Source: Chloroflexota bacterium (GTDB taxonomy: Bacteria > Chloroflexota > Anaerolineae > Anaerolineales > Anaerolineaceae). From it: a DNA stretch of 11,957 nt. Numbering within the stretch: the first letter of the stretch is position 1; every line of letters starts with the position of its first letter. The notes beneath the pieces were generated by a model that was given only the letters and a program-made list of their open reading frames with translations, had not been told where the DNA came from and ran no database searches. The stretch covers positions 1 to 11,957 of the forward strand of contig JAEXTI010000087.1 in the NCBI GenBank assembly GCA_023406965.1, in the 5' to 3' direction. Made by a program: the position numbers and the translations under genes. Positions 1 to 5,909 of this stretch are shown one piece after another.

Positions 1-55
1 GGCGATCATCCCCTTTTCCAGCCGCCGAAAGGCGGTTCCCCTTACGACTAGATGG

Positions 56-83
56 ATTATACCCGACTCGCCGGAAATGGAAA
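56..83 (-). promoter_or_regulatory. Candidate sigma70-type promoter reading off the left edge
   Basis: On the minus strand a perfect TATAAT lies at 61-56, with TTTCCA (4 of 6 matches to TTGACA) at 83-78 and a 16-nt spacer. Transcription would start near base 49 and run leftward. The first transcribed bases contain a CCGCC-UUUC-GGCGG hairpin (35-22). The gene served, if any, lies beyond the window. A minus-strand ATG at 10-8 preceded by AAAAGGGG is possible but too close to the edge to call. The -10 box is convincing; the rest is weak. Confidence 0.3.
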
Positions 84-219
84 GTCACCGTGTTGGCGCA
101 AGACTCTACAGGTTGGCAACAAACTTCTACGCCTGATCACCGTAGAGGCGGGTCTTTCATGCAGGCCATTGTCCTTTTTCCATTCAAGTCTCAGCCGGCA
201 GGCTAGGTTGTTCTGCCCG

Positions 220-597
220 TCAGCCCCGCCTTCCTCGTTTACCTGTCGCCCCACCCGAGCGTATAATCACGGATTGAAAAAACTGCTCTTGAAAATGCGT
301 CTGCTCCCAAATTTCCGCATCCGTAATCTGTGCCCCCGGCGGCAGCACCACCAGCTTGTCGTCGTCATCGTCCAGTCGGTGAATTACTGCCACGCATACT
401 CCCGTGAATCGCTGTAAGGGCCCCTCCACCCCCAGCACATAGGCATCCAAATCCTCGCCGTCCGGCGCGGGCACGCCTGGGAGATAGCCGTAATTCACCG
501 GGTAGAGGAACCCGTGCGTCGGGTGCGTGGAGCCCATAGGCCGTTCAATGACCACCTCGACGGTTTGGCCGAGAAAATTAAAGGCAGGGACGATCAC
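220..597 (-). CDS. Short inorganic pyrophosphatase-like protein (family I related)
   Basis: A 125-aa protein resembling the short (about 115-125 aa) family I pyrophosphatase-like proteins of Firmicutes and Chloroflexota, which would hydrolyse cytosolic diphosphate to phosphate. The core reads GSTHPTHGFLYPVNYGY (residues 22-38) and then DGEDLDAY (46-53). This corresponds to the family I signature, but Glu48-Asp49 replace the usual Asp-Pro/Glu, so activity should not be assumed. Five consecutive Asp occur at 76-80, and the family-typical FQEQFFQS follows near the end. The C-terminal tail GGATGKRGRRG looks like an extension past the usual end. I chose the GTG at 597 because it overlaps the upstream nuclease stop as GTGA and places the conserved LGQ(T)V start at residue 9. 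An ATG at 636 would add 13 residues unlike the family. Expression probably depends on translation of the upstream nuclease gene. The family assignment is solid; the start is less certain. Confidence 0.8.
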   Translation of the reverse strand: MIVPAFNFLGQTVEVVIERPMGSTHPTHGFLYPVNYGYLPGVPAPDGEDLDAYVLGVEGPLQRFTGVCVAVIHRLDDDDDKLVVLPPGAQITDAEIWEQTHFQEQFFQSVIIRSGGATGKRGRRG

Positions 598-1292
598 TCG
601 ATCTTGTCTCTTTTCGCAAGGTTGTGTCTGGCACATAATAATTGGACATTATCCGCCTTTAAAGATGTTCCACCTTTCGAGAAGGGGATAATGTGATCAA
701 AATGAAGTTCGTTTGTGGCACCGCAAACCACACACTTCCCTTGATCCCTTTTCCAGACCTCGAGTTTGACAGGAGTTGGAATAATTCTTCGTCTCTCTCC
801 GTCATCCCCCCTGGACCTTGGTGACGCTAGAGTGTCTTCTTGTACTGCAACCAATTTGAACTTAAAGACATTCCGTTTGCCATCATTTTCAATCCAAGAA
901 TCTACCAACTGGAAGAATCCATTGTATGACCAAATACCATCACGAATCTTCTCGTAAACTTTAACGAGTACTTTTGGGTCGTTGTCTTTCTTGTAATTTT
1001 GTGCGGCTTGATGAAATTTACCATTTTCAGTTCGTGATCCAGACGATGTGAACTCAGGTTGATTAACAGATTTTGGGTCTGGTCCTCCTATTGTTCGTAA
1101 AATATCATGTCCTTCATAAATCAAAGTCGATCCATCTTCTGTTATTTGATCGCGATATGGAGCATTTGGGCGAACCGACATGAGTATGATCGAATATCCA
1201 TTGTCAGTCTGAAAATTCATGCCCCGCTGAAGACTACGTTTTTCCCGTTGGCACATATCTATATAGGGAAGAATCTCGTTTTCCATTGGCAC
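594..1292 (-). CDS. SRA-like/HNH endonuclease, predicted modification-dependent (type IV-like) restriction enzyme
   Basis: A 232-aa protein. Residues about 30-150 look like a bacterial SRA/YDG domain, which reads modified cytosine: GHDILRTIGG, then NQPEF, then KIRDGIWSYNGFFQLVDSW (YNG at 123-125 in place of YDG) and FKFKLVAV. Residues 175-230 are a clear HNH nuclease: CVVC (187-190), HFDHIIP with His197, Asp199 and His200, SKGG, Asn215, and LLCARHN (Cys220, His223, Asn224). This order matches known SRA-HNH enzymes that cut DNA containing 5-methylcytosine; the exact substrate is inference. The GTG at 1292 is preferred because a perfect AGGAGG (1307-1302) lies 9 nt upstream; the ATG at 1286 is 15 nt away. 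The gene is clearly more AT-rich than its neighbours, and no methyltransferase lies beside it, as expected for a stand-alone type IV enzyme. It overlaps the pyrophosphatase start by 4 bp. An HNH nuclease of another specificity is the main alternative. Confidence 0.8.
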   Translation of the reverse strand: MPMENEILPYIDMCQREKRSLQRGMNFQTDNGYSIILMSVRPNAPYRDQITEDGSTLIYEGHDILRTIGGPDPKSVNQPEFTSSGSRTENGKFHQAAQNYKKDNDPKVLVKVYEKIRDGIWSYNGFFQLVDSWIENDGKRNVFKFKLVAVQEDTLASPRSRGDDGERRRIIPTPVKLEVWKRDQGKCVVCGATNELHFDHIIPFSKGGTSLKADNVQLLCARHNLAKRDKIE

Positions 1293-1314
1293 AGATTGAC
1301 GCCTCCTAAATAAT

Positions 1315-1326
1315 CTGTTGTAACAG
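1315..1326. promoter_or_regulatory. Operator-like short inverted repeat upstream of the HNH gene
   Basis: CTGTT-GT-AACAG, a 5-2-5 inverted repeat, lies just upstream of the AGGAGG ribosome binding site of the SRA-HNH gene. Its position would suit a repressor site in the leader, but it is short enough to arise by chance and no regulator gene is nearby. Confidence 0.15.
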
Positions 1327-1399
1327 GTGGTTCTGGTTTTGTATGGAGTGGTATGGCTTGCAGACCCGATATAGGCACATAATCAAAGCAATGAGAATT

Positions 1400-1547
1400 C
1401 GACTCTGCTCCTTCTCCCTCGCTGCTTCAGCGCCCTGTCGAGGGCAGGGAGAAGGCGGGGATGAGGGTAAATTGTGGTCTGCTACGATCTAGAGAAGGTA
1501 ACACATAGATACCATCCTCACCCTGATAGTGAGAGGGAACAGAGTCG
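1400..1547. repeat. Palindromic MITE-like intergenic repeat element
   Basis: A 148-bp element bounded by a 20-bp imperfect inverted repeat (1400-1419 against 1528-1547, 17 of 20 positions pairing; the outer 8 bp CGACTCTG/CAGAGTCG are perfect). Inside it, CCTTCTCCCT (1410-1419) also pairs with AGGGAGAAGG (1446-1455). That stem encloses two small hairpins, GCTG-CTT-CAGC (1421-1431) and GCCCT-GTCG-AGGGC (1432-1445), giving a cloverleaf-like fold. A third hairpin is CTCAC/GTGAG (1517-1533). The CCCTCACCCT / GGGAGAAGG style resembles dispersed intergenic palindromes found in many bacterial genomes. No coding capacity and no clear target-site duplication were seen. It begins 19 bp past the ppk2 stop and fills most of the gene-free stretch 1293-1566. 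Confidence 0.6.
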
Positions 1548-1566
1548 CCTGTCTGAAGAAGAATTT

Positions 1567-2376
1567 TTATTCGTTCTCCAACTGCTGCTGGTACTGCTTC
1601 ACTTCTTCGGCGGGCATGGGCGGAGGAACCTCAATATCCAGCTTCTCCAACGTCTCCAGTAAAATCTTGCCAATCACCAGGTTGCGGAACCACTTCTTGT
1701 CGGCGGGGATGACATACCAGGGCGCCCACTCCGTGCTGGTGCGCTCCAGAACGTCCTCGTAGGCCTCTTCGTACTGGTCCCAAATGGCCCGTTCTTTCAG
1801 ATCGCCGGGGTTGAACTTCCAGTGTTTGCTGGGGTCGGCCAACCGCTCCAGCAGGCGCTCCTTTTGCTCCTTGCGGCTGATGTGCAGGAAGAACTTGAGG
1901 ATGGTCGTGCCTTCTTCGGCCAGCAAACGCTCGAAATCATTGATCTGGTCGAAGCGCTTCTTCCATACCTCGTCGGGCACCAGTTTGTGGATGCGCACAA
2001 CCAGCACGTCCTCATAATGGCTGCGGTTGAAAATAACGATTTCACCCTTGCCGGGAGTTTGCTTGTGCACCCGCCACAGGTAATCATGCGCCAGTTCTTC
2101 GGCGGTTGGAACCTTGAAGCCCGCCACGCGCACGCCCTGCGGGTTCACCCCGTCAAACACCGCGCGGATGGTGCCGTCTTTGCCGCTGGTGTCCATGCCC
2201 TGCAGCACCACCAGCACCTTGTGCTTGCCCTCGGCATACAGACGCTCTTGCAGCGCTTCCAGCTTTTCGTTGATCTCGAGGAATTTCTCCTGGGCGGCTT
2301 CTTTTTCGCCGGTGCCTTCCGTGTCAATTTTTTGCAGTTTTACCTTTTCTTTGGGAGAAACACGGTATTTGTCCAT
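1567..2376 (-). CDS. ppk2: Polyphosphate kinase 2 family (polyphosphate:nucleotide phosphotransferase)
   Basis: A 269-aa cytosolic kinase that transfers phosphate between polyphosphate and nucleotides. Visible motifs are Walker A in LQGMDTSGKDGTI (Gly60 to Lys66), Walker B in IVIFNRSHYEDV (113-124), the lid module in SRKEQKERLLERL (167-179), and the C-terminal signature WAPWYVIPADKKWFRN (217-232). The length and the IPADKKWFRN ending fit single-domain PPK2 proteins related to the TIGR03709-type phosphotransferases, among which class III enzymes can raise AMP and ADP to ATP. The class here is inference and the preferred nucleotide cannot be read from sequence. The start is supported by AAAGGAGAGG about 6 nt upstream. 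The gene diverges from the esterase/xylulokinase operon and appears to have its own promoter. The C-terminal tail is Glu/Gln-rich. The family call is secure. Confidence 0.95.
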   Translation of the reverse strand: MDKYRVSPKEKVKLQKIDTEGTGEKEAAQEKFLEINEKLEALQERLYAEGKHKVLVVLQGMDTSGKDGTIRAVFDGVNPQGVRVAGFKVPTAEELAHDYLWRVHKQTPGKGEIVIFNRSHYEDVLVVRIHKLVPDEVWKKRFDQINDFERLLAEEGTTILKFFLHISRKEQKERLLERLADPSKHWKFNPGDLKERAIWDQYEEAYEDVLERTSTEWAPWYVIPADKKWFRNLVIGKILLETLEKLDIEVPPPMPAEEVKQYQQQLENE

Positions 2377-2406
2377 TGAACCTCTCCTTTGATTAGCTCA
2401 AATTCC

Positions 2407-2436
2407 AAAATAGGTTAAAATAGGGTAACTGCTCAA
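2407..2436 (-). promoter_or_regulatory. Candidate ppk2 promoter
   Basis: Minus strand: TTGAGC at 2436-2431, an 18-nt spacer, and TATTTT at 2412-2407. This puts the start near 2400, about 24 nt before the ppk2 ATG and upstream of its AGGAG site. Both hexamers match consensus at 4 of 6 positions, so support is moderate. The -10 box is part of a tandem repeat of period 10 (AAAATAGGTT then AAAATAGGGT, 2407-2426). Confidence 0.35.
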
Positions 2437-2480
2437 AGGGCATAGAGAGTTGCTTCGTGTATCTCTGGCCGAGTAGTTAC
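2425..2480. repeat. Inverted repeat in the ppk2/esterase divergent region
   Basis: GTAACTGCTC (2425-2434) and GAGTAGTTAC (2471-2480) are inverted with 9 of 10 positions pairing and 36 nt between them. The repeat sits midway between the two divergent genes. It could be a pair of operator half-sites or a stem in the leader RNA of the esterase operon. No regulator family is recognisable from it, and I see no convincing promoter for the rightward operon. Confidence 0.3.
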
Positions 2481-2522
2481 ACAAACGATTGCTTCCCCTC
2501 AATTTTACATCAGGAGCGAGAA

Positions 2523-3494
2523 ATGGCTTTCTTCGATTTACCTCTCGATCAACTCGAAACCTATCGACCTGAGCGCGGCGAACCGGCCGATTTTGATGCC
2601 TTCTGGCAGGCCACGCTGGATGAAGCGCGCCAACATCCACTCAACACGCGTTTTGCTCCCGTAGACTGTGGCTTGCGCACGCTGGAAGTCTACGATGTAA
2701 CCTACGCCGGGTTCGGCGGGCAAGACATCAAAGGTTGGCTGCTGCTGCCCCGTGGCCAAAGCGGCACCCTGCCTTGCGTGGTCGAATACATCGGCTACGG
2801 TGGCGGTCGCGCCTCGCCCTACAACTGGCTGGCCTGGCCCGCCGCGGGCTTCGCCACCCTGGTCATGGACACCCGCGGTCAGGGCAGCTCCTGGAGCCAC
2901 GGCGATACCCCCGACCCCGAACCGGCAGACAGCAACCCGCATCACCCCGGCTTCATGACCCGTGGCATCCTCAACCCCAAAGCCTATTACTACCGCCGCG
3001 TATTCGCCGACGCAGTGCGAGCGGTGGAAGCCGCCCAGAGCCACCCCGCCGTAGATGCCTCGCGCATCGCCGTTACCGGTGGCAGCCAGGGCGGTGGCAT
3101 TACCCTTGCGGCCGCGGGCCTGTGCCCCGACGTCAAAGTAGCCATGCCCGATGTACCCTTCCTGTGCAATTACCGCCGGGCCATGTCCATCAGCGACAGC
3201 TACCCTTATCACGAAATTGTCAATTACCTCAAGGTTCACCGCGACAAGATCGAACCAGCCTTCAAGACCCTGGCCTACTTTGATGGGATGAATTTCGCGG
3301 CCCGCGCCAAAGCTCAAGCCCTTTTCTCGGTGGGCTTGATGGACGATATTTGCCCGCCTTCTACCGTTTACTCGGCCTATAATCACTACGCCGGGACAAA
3401 GCAGATCAAAATTTACGAATTCAATCAGCACGAGGGCGGCGGTATCTTCCACACCGAAGCCAAAGTGCGGTTCTTGCAATCTATTTGGAGTTGA
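2523..3494 (+). CDS. axeA: Acetylxylan esterase / cephalosporin-C deacetylase (carbohydrate esterase family 7)
   Basis: A 323-aa alpha/beta hydrolase of the AXE1 family that removes acetyl groups from xylo-oligosaccharides, and often from cephalosporin C. The nucleophile motif GGSQGG puts Ser188 at the elbow. GLMDDICPP supplies Asp274, and NQHEGG supplies His303. These are the same residue numbers as the Ser188-Asp274-His303 triad known for the Thermotoga maritima enzyme. Tyr92 in YIGYGGG occupies the oxyanion-hole position, and RGQGSSW (118-124) is also family-typical. There is no signal peptide, so it is probably intracellular and acts on imported acetylated oligosaccharides. The ATG at 2523 has AGGAG 6 nt upstream; an in-frame GTG at 2457 would add 22 residues with no ribosome binding site and was not used. 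The xylulokinase gene follows after 10 nt, implying one mRNA for xylan-sugar use. Confidence 0.93.
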   Translation: MAFFDLPLDQLETYRPERGEPADFDAFWQATLDEARQHPLNTRFAPVDCGLRTLEVYDVTYAGFGGQDIKGWLLLPRGQSGTLPCVVEYIGYGGGRASPYNWLAWPAAGFATLVMDTRGQGSSWSHGDTPDPEPADSNPHHPGFMTRGILNPKAYYYRRVFADAVRAVEAAQSHPAVDASRIAVTGGSQGGGITLAAAGLCPDVKVAMPDVPFLCNYRRAMSISDSYPYHEIVNYLKVHRDKIEPAFKTLAYFDGMNFAARAKAQALFSVGLMDDICPPSTVYSAYNHYAGTKQIKIYEFNQHEGGGIFHTEAKVRFLQSIWS

Positions 3495-3504
3495 GGAGCA
3501 GATC

Positions 3505-5001
3505 ATGGGTTATTTTCTTGGAATCGACGAATCGACCACGGGCGTAAAAGCCCTCTTGACCGACCGCCAGGGGAACGTGGTGGGCATTGCTCACACCGAG
3601 CTGGAGTTCTTCACCCCGCAGCCGCTGTGGAGCGAGCAGAACCCCGCCGATTGGTGGAAAGGTGTTGTCAACAGTATCCGCGAGGTGCTGCGCACCACCG
3701 GCGTGCCCGGCGACCAGGTAGAGGCCATTGGCCTCACCGGGCAGATGCACGGCCTGACCCTGTTGGATGAAAACGGCGCCGTTTTGCGCCCGGCCATCCT
3801 GTGGAACGACCAGCGTACCGGCCCGCAGTGCGACGAAATCCGCCGCCGCCTGGGCAAAAGCCGCTTGATCGAGCTGACCGGCAACGATGCCCTCACCGGC
3901 TTCACAGCCCCCAAGATCCTGTGGGTGCAGCAGAACGAACCCGAGATCTACGCCCGCGTAAAGCACATCCTCCTACCCAAAGATTATGTGCGCTACTGCC
4001 TGACCGGCGAATTCGCCATTGACCGGGCTGACGCCGCGGGGACCATTTTGCTGGATATCAAGACCCGCGATTGGTCGCCCGAGATGCTCTCGGCGTTGAA
4101 CATCCCTCTGGAATGGCTGCCCAAGACCTTTGAAGGCCCCGAGATCACCGGACGGGTGACCGAGGAAGCGGCCCGCGTGACCGGGCTGAAGGCAGGCACC
4201 CCCGTGGTGGCCGGTGGCGGCGACCAGGCTGCCCAGGCGGTGGGTGTGGGCGCGGTGCGCCCCGGCATTGTGGCCCTCACCCTGGGCACTTCGGGCGTGG
4301 TGTTTGCCACCACCGGGCAAGCCTTCATCGAGCCGGAGGGCCGCCTGCACGCCTTCTGCCATTCGGTTCCCGGCCGCTGGCACTTGATGGGCGTCATGCT
4401 CTCGGCGGCGGGCAGCCTGCGTTGGTACCGCGAGACGTTTGCCCCCGGCGTGAGCTATGATGATTTGCTGGCTCCGGCGGCAAGGGCGCCCATGGGCTGC
4501 GAAGGGCTCCTGTTCCTGCCCTATCTGACCGGCGAGCGCACCCCGCATCCCGACCCGCTGGCCCGTGGAGCCTTTGTGGGCCTCACCGTGCGCCACAACC
4601 AGGCTCATCTCAGCCGGGCCGTGTTGGAGGGTGTGGCCTTTGGCTTGCGCGACAGCTTCGAACTGATGAAATCGGCCGGCCTGGCCAGCATCGAGCAGGT
4701 GCGCGTTTCGGGCGGCGGCGCCAAGAGCCCATTGTGGACGCAGATTTTGGCCGACGTGTTCAACGCCGAGCTGGTCACGGTCAATACCACCGAGGGCGCG
4801 GCTTATGGCGCGGCCCTGCTGGCGGGTGTGGGCGTGGGCGCCTGGGCCGACGTGGACGCGGCCTGCCAGGCCACCGTGCGCGAAACCGGCTCGACCAAAC
4901 CAACGGCGGCAGGTGTGGCTTACTACGACAAAGCTTACGCCGCCTACCGGCAGCTTTACCCGGCCTTGAAGGACATCTCGCACAAACTCAGCGAGCTGTA
5001 A
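3505..5001 (+). CDS. xylB: Xylulokinase (FGGY family)
   Basis: A 498-aa FGGY sugar kinase that phosphorylates D-xylulose to xylulose 5-phosphate with ATP, feeding the pentose phosphate pathway. Seen are the N-terminal phosphate-binding segment LGIDESTTGVKALL (5-18), TGQMHGLTLLD (78-88) with the Met-His pair typical of xylulokinases, AILWNDQRT (97-105), and AGGGDQAAQAVG, in which Asp240 is the expected catalytic base. The adenosine-side motif is VSGGGAKSPLW near residue 410. The first motif has Glu-Ser where many relatives have Gly-Thr. GAGGAG lies 6 nt before the ATG and overlaps the end of the esterase gene, so the two are cotranscribed and probably coupled. No xylose isomerase gene is in the window. 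Other FGGY kinases are possible, but the MHG motif and the partner favour xylulose. Confidence 0.92.
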   Translation: MGYFLGIDESTTGVKALLTDRQGNVVGIAHTELEFFTPQPLWSEQNPADWWKGVVNSIREVLRTTGVPGDQVEAIGLTGQMHGLTLLDENGAVLRPAILWNDQRTGPQCDEIRRRLGKSRLIELTGNDALTGFTAPKILWVQQNEPEIYARVKHILLPKDYVRYCLTGEFAIDRADAAGTILLDIKTRDWSPEMLSALNIPLEWLPKTFEGPEITGRVTEEAARVTGLKAGTPVVAGGGDQAAQAVGVGAVRPGIVALTLGTSGVVFATTGQAFIEPEGRLHAFCHSVPGRWHLMGVMLSAAGSLRWYRETFAPGVSYDDLLAPAARAPMGCEGLLFLPYLTGERTPHPDPLARGAFVGLTVRHNQAHLSRAVLEGVAFGLRDSFELMKSAGLASIEQVRVSGGGAKSPLWTQILADVFNAELVTVNTTEGAAYGAALLAGVGVGAWADVDAACQATVRETGSTKPTAAGVAYYDKAYAAYRQLYPALKDISHKLSEL

Positions 5002-5011
5002 TCCCACTTCC

Positions 5012-5050
5012 AGACCCTAAAGGTCTCCGAGACCTTTAGGGTCTTCTTCC
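5012..5050 (+). terminator. First terminator hairpin after xylB
   Basis: A 16-bp perfect stem: AGACCCTAAAGGTCTC (5012-5027) pairs with 5029-5044 around base 5028, followed by the pyrimidine-rich TCTTCTTCC. It begins 10 nt past the xylB stop. The weak T tract suggests partial termination or 3'-end stabilisation; the second hairpin follows directly. Confidence 0.75.
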
Positions 5051-5054
5051 TACC

Positions 5055-5119
5055 AAACAAGGAAATTGCTAGGTGCAAAACACCGCGCAATTTCCTTGTT
5101 TTGAAAATCTCTTTTTTTC
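5055..5119 (+). terminator. Second tandem terminator hairpin after xylB
   Basis: AAACAAGGAAATTGC (5055-5069) pairs with 5087-5101 (15 bp). The helix continues through a small internal loop as GGTG/CACC (5072-5075 with 5081-5084) on the same axis, with a CAAAA loop. Downstream are TTTTG and then a run of seven T (5112-5118). It insulates the cinA operon from xylB transcription. Confidence 0.75.
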
Positions 5120-5123
5120 TCTA

Positions 5124-5152
5124 TGTTCATCCAGCCCGTTTTGGATTAAACT
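5124..5152 (+). promoter_or_regulatory. Weak candidate promoter placing the cinA start codon at the transcript 5' end
   Basis: TAAACT (5147-5152) lies exactly 6 nt before the cinA ATG, with TGTTCA (5124-5129) 17 nt upstream of it. No Shine-Dalgarno sequence precedes the ATG. If this -10 is used, the mRNA would start at or next to the ATG and be leaderless. The hexamers match consensus at only 4 and 3 positions. The double terminator just upstream does require a new promoter here. Confidence 0.3.
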
Positions 5153-5158
5153 CAGCGC

Positions 5159-5668
5159 ATGGATGATAACCTTGCTATAAACGTGGGGGCCGCGCTCAAT
5201 CAGCGCGGCCTGAAATTAATTACAGCCGAATCCTGCACTGGCGGGCTGATCGGCGACATGCTCACCGATGTGCCCGGCTCATCGGATTATTTTATCTGCG
5301 GCATCGTGGCTTATGCCTACGAGGCCAAGATGCGCCTGCTGGGTGTGCCGCCGGGCTTACTGGCCCAATATGGCGCGGTCAGCCGCGAAACAGTGCTGGA
5401 GATGGCCCGCGGCGCGCGCATTGCGCTAGCGGATGAATACCCGCTGGACACGCTGGTGTCTATCTCGGTATCCGGTATCGCCGGGCCGGGCGGAGGCATG
5501 CCCGAAAAACCCGTCGGTCTGGTATGGATCGGCATGAGTACACCGGATGGCGACCGAGCCTGGCGGTATATTTGGGACGGTGACCGGCGCGCCAACAAAC
5601 AATACTCCGCTCACCAGGCCCTGCGCTTGGTGCTGGACTACTTGCAAAACGGCTTGCCCGAGGAGTAA
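5159..5668 (+). CDS. pncC: CinA C-terminal domain protein (nicotinamide-nucleotide amidase family)
   Basis: A 169-aa stand-alone CinA-C domain. Characterised members deamidate nicotinamide mononucleotide to nicotinate mononucleotide in NAD salvage; activity here is inferred from family. Motifs are LITAESCTGGLIG (20-32), the strand around YFICGIVAYAYEAK (44-57), YGAVSRETVLEMA (71-83), SVSGIAGPGGG (103-113), KPVGLVWIG (117-125) and GDRRANKQYSAHQAL (141-155). The length equals the usual single-domain form, without the N-terminal MoCF domain of full CinA. No ribosome binding site is visible before the ATG, consistent with leaderless translation. It heads a tight operon with the DUF6504-like gene (7-nt gap) and the glycosyltransferase. 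Nothing in the sequence links their functions. Confidence 0.9.
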   Translation: MDDNLAINVGAALNQRGLKLITAESCTGGLIGDMLTDVPGSSDYFICGIVAYAYEAKMRLLGVPPGLLAQYGAVSRETVLEMARGARIALADEYPLDTLVSISVSGIAGPGGGMPEKPVGLVWIGMSTPDGDRAWRYIWDGDRRANKQYSAHQALRLVLDYLQNGLPEE

Positions 5669-5675
5669 GATAAGC

Positions 5676-5909
5676 ATGGAATATATCCCTGACGAGGTGA
5701 TTGCTCGCTGGACTTCGGATGGGAAAATGCTGCCCCAGCGCTTCACCTGGCAAGGTCAGACCTACCTGGTTGAGTCCGTGGGGCGTGCCTGGCAAGACGA
5801 AAACGGCTCCCACACTCTGGTCATGGTACCCGGCGGGCAAGTGTTCCGGCTCAGTTTTCATCCGGGGCACGGCTGGAGGCTGCGGCCCCCCAGGAGGATG
5901 TCTGTATGA
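5676..5909 (+). CDS. Small DUF6504-like protein
   Basis: A 77-aa protein with no signal peptide or membrane segment. It is rich in aromatic and beta-strand-forming residues: RFTWQGQTYLVESVGRAW (22-39), a short turn, then LVMVPGGQVFRLSF and HGWRLRPP. This pattern of a short beta-sheet with an F-x-W-x-G-x-x-Y-x-V core and a basic ending resembles DUF6504 proteins of unknown function. The resemblance is from memory of the family pattern and needs a profile search. AGGAG lies 10 nt before the ATG and overlaps the end of cinA. Its TGA overlaps the glycosyltransferase ATG as ATGA, and the AGGAGG for that gene lies inside this coding sequence, so the pair is translationally coupled. No function is assigned. 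Confidence 0.7.
   Translation: MEYIPDEVIARWTSDGKMLPQRFTWQGQTYLVESVGRAWQDENGSHTLVMVPGGQVFRLSFHPGHGWRLRPPRRMSV

Noticed and set aside
1..10. Possible minus-strand gene start (ATG at 10-8) leaving the window
   Set aside because: Only three codons are visible and the purine stretch AAAAGGGG touches the ATG, leaving no normal spacing. It cannot be supported from this window.
52..417. Plus-strand open frame (121 codons) at the left end
   Set aside because: More than half is antisense to the pyrophosphatase-like gene. The translation is low-complexity Arg/Pro/Leu/Ser and there is no ribosome binding site.
2457..2522. Upstream in-frame GTG start for the esterase
   Set aside because: No ribosome binding site precedes it, the 22 added residues do not resemble the family, and the ATG at 2523 has AGGAG at ideal spacing and restores the canonical triad numbering.
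2538..3506. Long minus-strand open frame (322 codons) opposite the esterase
   Set aside because: It mirrors the full esterase gene, whose catalytic triad is intact, and its translation shows no recognisable domain.
3973..5007. Long minus-strand open frame (344 codons) opposite xylB
   Set aside because: It is antisense to a clear xylulokinase, its translation is rich in Gly, His, Gln and Arg with no family motif, and it has no ribosome binding site. It reflects GC-rich codon bias.
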